From the NCBI GenBank assembly GCA_007133715.1, contig SLMF01000559.1, positions 1 to 5,228 on the forward strand: a DNA stretch of 5,228 nucleotides, read 5' to 3'. The notes below the pieces were generated by a model. That model made no database searches. It had not been told where the DNA came from and saw nothing but the letters and a program-made list of their open reading frames with translations. Source of the stretch: Planctomycetaceae bacterium (lineage in GTDB: Bacteria; Planctomycetota; Planctomycetia; Pirellulales; Pirellulaceae). Below, one piece after another: positions 1 through 5,064 of this stretch (position 1 is the first letter of the stretch; every line of letters starts with the position of its first letter). A program made the translations under genes and the position numbers.

Positions 1-15
1 ACCACGCTCGGCGAG

Positions 16-75
16 GGTCTCCGACCCCGCCGAAACCGCGACCTTCGGTCGGCGGGAGTGGCTCGGTCAGAGACC
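16..75. repeat. Long imperfect palindrome downstream of the leftward operon, possible terminator or dispersed repeat
   Basis: The arm GGTCTCCGACC (16-26) pairs with GGTCAGAGACC (65-75) at 10 of 11 positions, and CCCGCCG (26-32) pairs perfectly with CGGCGGG (50-56). A smaller hairpin, CGACC (39-43) with GGTCG (47-51) around a TTC loop, sits inside and partly competes. It lies about 70 bases past the stop of the leftward isomerase gene, where a terminator would be expected. There is no U-tract on either side, so a classical intrinsic terminator is not supported. A REP-like or other dispersed palindrome is the alternative. The remaining bases of 1-141 show no gene I can support. Confidence 0.45.
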
Positions 76-141
76 GGCCACAGCGCTGCGGGTAGATTAT
101 TTCCTGCGAGTTGCCTTATGAGATCCCAGGGAAAAGGGCAA

Positions 142-1080
142 TCATGGGTCACCCGGAGCCTCGGGCGACTGGACCCACTGGCGCCACGCCGCGATGGAAC
201 GGGCCAAATGCTCCCGCGGGTCGCCCGGTACGTTGTAACACTGCAGCCCAATCGGTCCCTCGTAGCCCAGTTCCTGCAGCAGGGCCAGCAAGCGGCGGTT
301 GTCGAAACTGCCGTCACCCAGCGGCTGGATCAGCCGATCCCAGCCCATCGCGCGGGTGTCTCCCGAATCGCTGCCGTTGATGCTGACCAATTCCAAATAG
401 GGCATGGCGGCGGACAGACGCGAACGCAACTGGGCTTCGTCGTCCAGTTTGAGGAAGTGGCACAGATTGAACGACGCCCCCACATTATCCCGCTCGGCCG
501 CCCGGGCCAAGCGAACGGCATCTTCGACTCGCGCGACGTAGAAGCCGACGTGGGGGTAGAGAACCACGCGCAGCCCGGCGGGAGCCGCCAAATCGGCGAT
601 CTCACGCACCACGCGAACCGCCTGCTGCTCCGCATCGGCTGCCTGACCTTGAATGTACAGCCAGAGGACCGTCTCCTGACCTTCCAACGTCGGAATCGCG
701 GCCTTCAAACCGGCATCGTATTGGGGACCCTCGGCACCGATCCGGGCGCCCACATAGAGGCTGAAGATGCGGAGCCCCTGGCTTTGAAAGGCTTCCAGAC
801 GCCGGGGTAGATCGGCGGTTCCCGTACCCCCCACGCCCGCATAACCCAATTCGGCCAGCAACGCGGCCTGCTGTTCGGGCGTCCAGCCGGCTCGGAAGCC
901 GTTGTCAAAAGCGAACAGAGGATTTTCGATACGCAAGGGCGGGGCGTCCGCCATCGCCTGCTCCAAACCACCCGCAAGCACCAGCCATGCGGTCATCACG
1001 GCAACAAGAACACGCACCGTCGCCAACAGGTCAGCCGCCCCCAGAGACGGCTGACCTCGCTTCTTCACCCGAAAAACCAT
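142..1080 (-). CDS. Secreted sugar phosphate isomerase/epimerase-like TIM-barrel protein
   Basis: A 312-residue protein. I chose the ATG at 1080 because AGGAG lies 7 bases upstream; the longer frame from 1176 would overlap the preceding gene. Residues 1-44 look like a Sec signal: basic start (RVKKR), hydrophobic stretch 18-38, and an AMA/DA cleavage site after Ala44. The rest resembles the xylose-isomerase-like TIM-barrel group (AP endonuclease 2 fold), with LYPHVGF (174-180), FNLCHFLKLD (204-213), INGSDSGDTRAMGWDRL (234-250) and GPIGLQCYNVPGD (275-287) as the recognisable blocks. Classical members bind a metal through Glu, Asp/His and Glu. Here Leu174 and Gln280 appear where glutamates are usual, while His177, Asn205, His208 and Asn235 are retained candidates, so the reaction is uncertain. 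It is the second gene of an operon, 20 bases after the propeller lipoprotein. Substrate unknown; a sugar or cyclitol outside the cytoplasm is inferred. Confidence 0.85.
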   Translation of the reverse strand: MVFRVKKRGQPSLGAADLLATVRVLVAVMTAWLVLAGGLEQAMADAPPLRIENPLFAFDNGFRAGWTPEQQAALLAELGYAGVGGTGTADLPRRLEAFQSQGLRIFSLYVGARIGAEGPQYDAGLKAAIPTLEGQETVLWLYIQGQAADAEQQAVRVVREIADLAAPAGLRVVLYPHVGFYVARVEDAVRLARAAERDNVGASFNLCHFLKLDDEAQLRSRLSAAMPYLELVSINGSDSGDTRAMGWDRLIQPLGDGSFDNRRLLALLQELGYEGPIGLQCYNVPGDPREHLARSIAAWRQWVQSPEAPGDP

Positions 1081-1100
1081 GGGAAAACTCCTGCCGATCG

Positions 1101-2252
1101 TCAGTCGTCCAAGTGGATCACGGACAGCGTATGCGGTTCGTCGTGCTCCGTATTGATGGTCCCCGGCACGGGCCAATCCATGTTGGAAACGATCAACTCG
1201 CGGCCCCGCAACCGGATCTCGCAGGGTTGATCCAGGCTGCCATCCGCACCGTCGGTGTCGTCGTTCTGGGCCAGCGTCCGCACGCTGCCATCGGGATAGA
1301 CCACCTGGACGGCATTCGCCCGCGAATCGGCCACGTAGATGACGCCCGTCACCGGATCATATTCCAAGCCGTCGGCACTCTTCATGAAGTCGGCTTCGGC
1401 AAAGATCGTGTTGCTGACCACTTGGCCCTGCTCGTCGAATTCGAAACGATGGATGGTTCCGTCCGCGAAATTGCTGACATACAAATGGCCTTCCGGATCG
1501 AAACACAGCCCGTCGGCGCCCAGCGGCAGCGTCTCGTCATGCGTTTCGATCGTGCCGATCAGGTAGGGATCCTCGAGCAGGTTTTCCGCCAACTGCACCG
1601 GTTCCTCGCCTTCCAAGTCTTCCAGCGGGAAGCGAAACACGCCACTAATGACGGGGGTTTGCTCGGTGTCCAATGCGGTGTCTGCCACGTAAAGATGGCC
1701 CTCGTGGACAATCAAGCCGTTCGGTATGTTGAAACCGGTGATCACCGCTCGACTGCCAACCGCTTCCCCGTCCTCGACCAGAATCCGCACCACACGGCCC
1801 ATCCCCTCGGCCGTCATCTGGTAGTCGCAAACGAACAGATCGTCATCGGGGGCTCCCCAAATGCCCAAGGAACCAAAAGGCTCGCCCGTGTCCGGATGAT
1901 CGGGCAGCATGTAAAAAACTTCCGCCTCGTTCTCCGGCGTGATCTTCATGACCAGCGGTTGCTGTTCCAGGTTGTTGAAGTTGGGCACGGTCAAGTACAA
2001 GTTGCCGTCGGGCAACACGTACATCGCGTCCGGTGTATTCACAAGTTCGTTGGGCAGGGTGATCAGCAATTCGGGGGTTTTCAGACCCTCCGCTTCCCCC
2101 TCTCCGCCATTGCCTCCCTGCTGAGGAGCCGCGACCTGGCCTCCTCCAGGGGTGTCCGGCAGCGTGGTTTCCTCTTGATTGCCGCATCCAACTGCCGCCA
2201 CGAGTACGGCAAGAGCCAGCGTGAGCGTCACGGGTCGTTGTCCCCAAGCCAT
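1101..2252 (-). CDS. SMP-30/gluconolactonase-like beta-propeller lipoprotein
   Basis: A 383-residue protein. The ATG at 2252 is preferred over upstream starts (frame open to 2417) because AAGGAG lies 7 bases upstream and a lipoprotein signal follows at once: MAWGQRP, hydrophobic core 9-20, lipobox-like AVGC with Cys23 as the lipidated residue. Residues 24-58 are a Gly/Glu/Gln-rich linker. From about 59 to 380 there are propeller-blade motifs of the PDGNLYLTV type: PDGNLYLTV (81-89), FNIPNGLIV (174-182) with HLYVADT (186-192), GADGLCFDPEGHLYVSNFADG (245-265, no gaps), SADGLEYDP (292-300) with IYVADS (305-310), and a closing ELIVSNMDW (352-360). This is the pattern of SMP-30/gluconolactonase and NHL-type six-bladed propellers. 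Lactone hydrolysis is the family's best-known activity, but substrate is not readable here; a non-catalytic binding role is possible. First gene of the leftward operon, with a strong promoter candidate at 2308-2336. Confidence 0.85.
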   Translation of the reverse strand: MAWGQRPVTLTLALAVLVAAVGCGNQEETTLPDTPGGGQVAAPQQGGNGGEGEAEGLKTPELLITLPNELVNTPDAMYVLPDGNLYLTVPNFNNLEQQPLVMKITPENEAEVFYMLPDHPDTGEPFGSLGIWGAPDDDLFVCDYQMTAEGMGRVVRILVEDGEAVGSRAVITGFNIPNGLIVHEGHLYVADTALDTEQTPVISGVFRFPLEDLEGEEPVQLAENLLEDPYLIGTIETHDETLPLGADGLCFDPEGHLYVSNFADGTIHRFEFDEQGQVVSNTIFAEADFMKSADGLEYDPVTGVIYVADSRANAVQVVYPDGSVRTLAQNDDTDGADGSLDQPCEIRLRGRELIVSNMDWPVPGTINTEHDEPHTLSVIHLDD

Positions 2253-2307
2253 CCTAATTCTCCTTTTCCGAATAACAGGCACGAATCTCTTGAATCCACC
2301 GCCCGCT

Positions 2308-2336
2308 ACCATAGGTCCTTCAGGTCCCGCTGTCAA
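2308..2336 (-). promoter_or_regulatory. Sigma-70-type promoter for the lipoprotein-isomerase operon
   Basis: On the minus strand TTGACA (2331-2336, perfect -35) is followed after exactly 17 bases by TATGGT (2308-2313, 4 of 6 matches to TATAAT). It would start transcription near 2301, giving a leader of about 50 bases with the AAGGAG ribosome binding site near its end. Position, spacing and -35 quality agree; no experiment supports it. Confidence 0.55.
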
Positions 2337-2364
2337 CGATCCGGGGGCTGCGGACCGAATCCCT

Positions 2365-2392
2365 TTGACGTGCCGGACGCGGAAACTACGAT
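2365..2392 (+). promoter_or_regulatory. Promoter candidate for the acidic membrane protein gene
   Basis: TTGACG (2365-2370) and TACGAT (2387-2392) are separated by 16 bases, matching the -35 and -10 consensus at 5 and 4 of 6 positions. The start would be near 2399, about 60 bases before the ATG at 2459. It lies back to back with the leftward promoter, the two -35 boxes being 28 bases apart, so a regulator bound between them could affect both directions. Confidence 0.4.
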
Positions 2393-2458
2393 AGTAGGAG
2401 GAGAGCGTCCTGCGCACGCATCCCTGCCGCCCGATCCTGAGAACTTGAGAGTTCGCTG

Positions 2459-2920
2459 ATGAGCAACGATCCGAGCAAATTTGAATTCGACGATTCCGAG
2501 GATGCTTCGAGGGAACTGGACTTCGAGGACTTGGCAGACGAATCGCCCGGTTTTCCCGGCGATTTCGCCGACGAGGGGGGATTCACGGACGAGGGGGATT
2601 CGGACGCCATGGACGACTTGGCGGAGGCGGAGTCCACGGAAGAGGGGAGCGAAGGCGAGCTGGCGGAGGATGCCGCGGATGAAGAGGGAGCCGGGGAAGA
2701 TGCGGGCAAGGCATCCGACCAGCCCGAGGATTTGGAAGAGACGGACGAGACCGAGCCCAAGCGGCGGTGGTGGGCGGTCGCGAACTGGGATCTTTATACG
2801 ATCATGTTGGGGGTCTCCTTGCTGGCCGTCACCATCGCTTGCTTGCTGCTGTATCTCGAATTACAGCAGTACAGCCCCTTCCCGTGGTGGAAAACGTCGG
2901 GAGTGGTCGAGGGGATGTGA
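2459..2920 (+). CDS. Highly acidic single-pass membrane protein of unknown function
   Basis: A 153-residue protein. I do not recognise a named family. Residues 1-100 are low-complexity and very acidic: I count 42 Asp/Glu against 3 Lys/Arg, with no cysteine and many Gly, Ala and Ser, so this part is probably disordered. A basic KRRWW (101-105) then leads into one hydrophobic helix at about 112-135 (DLYTIMLGVSLLAVTIACLL), followed by a short tail with FPWW (141-144). By the positive-inside rule the acidic domain should face the cytoplasm and the short tail the outside. Small planctomycete membrane proteins with a similar helix are, from memory, common, but their role is unknown. The ribosome binding site is weak (GAGAG about 10 bases upstream). 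Codon-level evidence is good: the opposite-strand frame (2386-2760) reads as serine-rich low complexity, as expected for a shadow of an acidic gene. An adaptor or anchor role is only a guess. Confidence 0.75.
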   Translation: MSNDPSKFEFDDSEDASRELDFEDLADESPGFPGDFADEGGFTDEGDSDAMDDLAEAESTEEGSEGELAEDAADEEGAGEDAGKASDQPEDLEETDETEPKRRWWAVANWDLYTIMLGVSLLAVTIACLLLYLELQQYSPFPWWKTSGVVEGM

Positions 2921-2970
2921 GCCGAGCTGGAGGGGGGCGGAGCGGCGGCTTTCCGGCCTCCCGGGCAGGC

Positions 2971-2999
2971 TTGACAACGTGGGGCCACGGTGGTTGGAT
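2971..2999 (+). promoter_or_regulatory. Promoter candidate for the aldo/keto reductase, with an inverted repeat in the spacer
   Basis: TTGACA (2971-2976) is a perfect -35 box; 17 bases later TTGGAT (2994-2999) is a poor -10, with TGGATA one base further as the alternative. The spacer contains the inverted repeat CGTGG-GG-CCACG (2978-2989), which could be an operator. The leader to the ATG at 3071 would be about 65 bases. The weak -10 keeps confidence modest. Confidence 0.35.
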
Positions 3000-3070
3000 A
3001 GAGGGTCGTTTTCTGGACGAGCGGTGTGACGTGCCTGCTCGGGATTCTCCGGCGATTCAGGGGGTGAGAA

Positions 3071-4000
3071 ATGCGTGAAATCGGACGTCGATGCTTTTTG
3101 AAGGCAACCGCAGGAACCGCGCTCGCCTCGGGGTGGGGCTCTTTGCCGGCTGCCTCTGCGGCCGCAGAGGCAACCCGAGCCGACATGCGCCTGCCTCGTC
3201 GCAAACTGGGGCGGATCGACCACGAACCGACGATCGTCAGTTTGGGAGGCATGACCACGGTTCGCGAGGCGGACCGCCGGGAAGAGGCTCTGGAAATTAT
3301 CCGGCATGCCGTCGACTCGGGGATCAACTATATTGACACGGCCGATTCCTACGCCGACGGCACGAGTGAACGTCACATTGGCGAGGCCTTGGGCGATCGG
3401 CGGGAGCGGGTCTTTCTGGCCACCAAGACACGCCAACGCCGCGCCGAACCGATTCGGAATCAGGCGTTCGAAGCCAGTTGCGAGCGTTTGCGGACACAGG
3501 TCCTCGATCTGTACTTCCTGCACGCCGTGCATACCTTCGACGACTTGGATGCGGCTTTGGACCGCGACGGCGGCGCGATCAAGGCGTTCGAGCATTTTCG
3601 TGATGCGGGCCGACTCCGCTACTTGGGAATCAGCAGTCATTCCAATGAAGTTCTGAGCGCGGCGATGGATCGCTACGATTTCGACTGCGTGTTTGTCACG
3701 CTGAATCCGGCCGGGCGTGCCATGCTGGATCCGGAGAATACCCGGGCGATGCTGGCCAAGGCGGTTGCCAAGAACGTCGGCGTGGTGGCCATGAAGGTCT
3801 ACGGCGGGACCGGGGGCCGGATTTTCGAGAACGACCAGCTCACGGCCGAACAGGCCCTGCGATACGCTTTGAGTCACCCCGTGGCGACGGCAACGATCGG
3901 GATCACCCGGGTCGAGCAGATCGATCACAACATCCACTTGGCCAAGGATTTCCAGCCCTACACGCCGGAGCAATGCCGCGCGCTGGCCCGCCTGTTCTGA
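3071..4000 (+). CDS. Tat-exported aldo/keto reductase
   Basis: A 309-residue protein with start ATG preceded by the purine-rich GGGGGTGAGAA. The N-terminus carries a twin-arginine signal, GRRCFLKATAGTALA (5-19), with an AxA-type cleavage site near 28-31 (ASAAA), so folded, cofactor-loaded export is predicted. The aldo/keto reductase barrel follows from about residue 44. The catalytic tetrad is complete: Asp89 and Tyr94 in YIDTADSY, Lys119 in LATKT, and His151 in YFLHAVHT. GRLRYLGISSHS (180-191) is the usual mid-barrel block, and TIGITRVEQIDHN (275-287) is where the NADP phosphate-binding segment lies. Family members reduce carbonyls or oxidise alcohols with NAD(P)H; substrate is not readable. 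The length is ordinary for the shorter Tat-linked members, ending soon after the last helix. It probably has its own promoter, 150 bases after the acidic membrane protein gene. A tightly bound nicotinamide cofactor would be needed outside the cytoplasm. Confidence 0.92.
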   Translation: MREIGRRCFLKATAGTALASGWGSLPAASAAAEATRADMRLPRRKLGRIDHEPTIVSLGGMTTVREADRREEALEIIRHAVDSGINYIDTADSYADGTSERHIGEALGDRRERVFLATKTRQRRAEPIRNQAFEASCERLRTQVLDLYFLHAVHTFDDLDAALDRDGGAIKAFEHFRDAGRLRYLGISSHSNEVLSAAMDRYDFDCVFVTLNPAGRAMLDPENTRAMLAKAVAKNVGVVAMKVYGGTGGRIFENDQLTAEQALRYALSHPVATATIGITRVEQIDHNIHLAKDFQPYTPEQCRALARLF

Positions 4001-4087
4001 CCCGCCCCGCGCGCCCTCAGCCCCGAAAACGCCTAACGCTGCCTCGCTTCGCTCGGCCGCAACCAAAGGGAGGTCCTTGCCGAAGCT

Positions 4088-4513
4088 CCGTCGCGCGGTG
4101 GCGCGAGACGGGTAGCATCCAGGGAGTCCAGCCGCTGTAGCTCACAGCCCGTGTAGGCACCGGTGCCCTGATTTGCTGATTCAGGCTTTTCTGGGTAGGG
4201 AAGCTCTACCCCGCGGGAAACCTGAGCTTTCTGAAACATGGCAGGAGGTATTCCATGACGAATGTCAAAACGGGTACACCCCCACATCGGCGGGGCTTGA
4301 GAAAAGCGGCGCGCTGATGTTCCTTGGAGGTTCAGGAAAAAAGAAAACACACCAAGGGAGCAGAACGCCGTGAAACCCGTGAAGGATGCGCGCACGGCGC
4401 AAAGAAGTCATACCGTAAGAGTAAAGGACCCCGGCGGGTACGCTGACTAAGCAACGGCGAATAAATAGAGCTCGCATTGTTGGCGGTGGTCCCGACGGGG
4501 CACATCCTTCGCG
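4088..4513 (+). ncRNA. Candidate large structured RNA of unknown family
   Basis: No credible gene lies here, yet stems succeed one another: CCGTCGCGC/GCGC-GA-GACGG (4088-4111), GCTGT/ACAGC (4134-4148), the palindrome GGCACCGGTGCC (4156-4167), CCTGA/TCAGG (4167-4185), GGGTAG/CTACCC (4193-4211), CATGG/CCATG (4237-4257), CATCGGCG/CGCTGATG (4285-4319) with inner GCTT/AAGC, CCTTGG/CCAAGG (4322-4357), CGCCGTG/CACGGCG (4366-4399), and GGACC/GGTCC (4426-4492) enclosing CAAC-GCGA/TCGC-GTTG (4452-4482). The loop at 4378-4388 can pair with 4503-4513. G.U pairs at 4289-4315 and 4380-4511 work only on the + strand, which sets the orientation. Size and complexity recall group II intron domains or HEARO/omega RNAs, but I find no intron domain V, no reverse transcriptase and no IscB-like gene. 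The stems were found by eye; the ends are uncertain. Confidence 0.45.
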
Positions 4514-4586
4514 CGCGTACTCGTAATCGATCTTCGCTTTTTCCCAGCCTCTCGCCTTCCCTGAATCAGCCAGGATCGGCGGCGCA

Positions 4587-4844
4587 TCACGCACCACCGA
4601 TCCCGCTGAGATTCTCCGGGGGATGATCTGCTGGCCCCTTGCCCCGCTTCTTTTCCTGTTTGTTCTTGCTGAAACAGTAGTCTTCCGTGAACTTCGGCTT
4701 CTTGGCGGCTTTCGCTTCCGCCCTGGTGTTGAGCAGGGCCTTCAGCTGTCCCACTTCGGCTTCGAGTTCCTGGATGCGCACCGCTTGCGCCTTGTTAATT
4801 TCCCGAAGTTCTTGAAGTTCCTGTCTGTAGTTTGGAGTCCTCAT
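4587..4844 (-). pseudogene. Truncated transposase N-terminus, IS66-like
   Basis: An 85-residue frame starting MRTPNYRQELQELREI. I prefer the ATG at 4844 to the in-frame ATG at 4886 because family-like sequence begins there; neither has a clear ribosome binding site. Residues 6-39 form a coiled coil (RIQELEAEVGQLKALL), followed by a basic stretch with KKPKFTEDY (48-56) and KNKQEKKRGKG (60-70). This is the layout of the N-terminal region of IS66-family transposases, including planctomycete ones as I remember them. The following PADHPPENLSGIGGA tail does not look like the family, and the zinc-binding and DDE catalytic parts, several hundred residues in intact members, are absent. The break is therefore near 4635. 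A different coiled-coil protein is possible, but the link to a terminal-like repeat upstream favours a transposase relic. Confidence 0.5.
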
Positions 4845-5064
4845 GCCTGATGATGGAGCACTTTTCCCGGAATCTGGCAAGAGCAATTTTCAAATTTTTC
4901 CAAGCCCGACGCGGAGCCGATCCTGGCATTTGGAGATGTGTGCCCGTTGAACCCTGGATTGTCCGCGAGATTGCGACCTTCCAGACACCATTCTCGGCCT
5001 CCGGTTGTCCAGGTTCCCTGCCGACGACATGACGCGGGAATGCACCCGATTGGAAATTCTCCCA

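Noticed and set aside
58..810. Rightward 250-residue open frame
   Set aside because: It is antisense to the isomerase-like gene, which has a signal peptide, family motifs and a ribosome binding site. The frame has none of these and is the open antisense frame common in GC-rich DNA.
987..2459. Rightward 490-residue open frame
   Set aside because: It spans two opposite-strand genes and their promoter region, has no recognisable domain, and is rich in His, Gln and Arg as expected of an antisense shadow of an acidic protein.
2575..2580. Run of six G inside the acidic protein gene, a possible phase-variation tract
   Set aside because: The run is short for slipped-strand switching and ordinary in GC-rich DNA coding for Glu-Gly-Gly.
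4031..4060. GCCTAACGCT followed by CGCTTCGC, resembling half of an integron attC site
   Set aside because: No matching GTTRRRY arm occurs within the next 130 bases, and there is no integrase or cassette structure.
2861..4066. Leftward 401-residue open frame
   Set aside because: It is antisense to the reductase with its complete catalytic tetrad and Tat signal, and shows no family motif of its own.
4443..4452. CTGACTAAGC resembling part of tmRNA
   Set aside because: Only about ten bases match. There is no tRNA-like acceptor domain, no CCA end and no tag-peptide frame.
4131..4513. Identification of the folded region as a complete group II intron
   Set aside because: GTGTAG at 4151 resembles an intron 5' end, but I find no domain V hairpin, no EBS/IBS pairing and no reverse transcriptase frame.
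4131..4513. Identification of the folded region as a HEARO/omega RNA
   Set aside because: No IscB or IsrB-like frame follows, and the sequence does not match the omega RNA core I can recall. It stays a hypothesis for a model search.
4265..4597. Leftward 110-residue open frame beginning MVRDAPP
   Set aside because: It runs through the folded region, lacks a ribosome binding site and known motifs, and does not continue the transposase family sequence, so it is not supported as a gene or as a frameshifted remainder.
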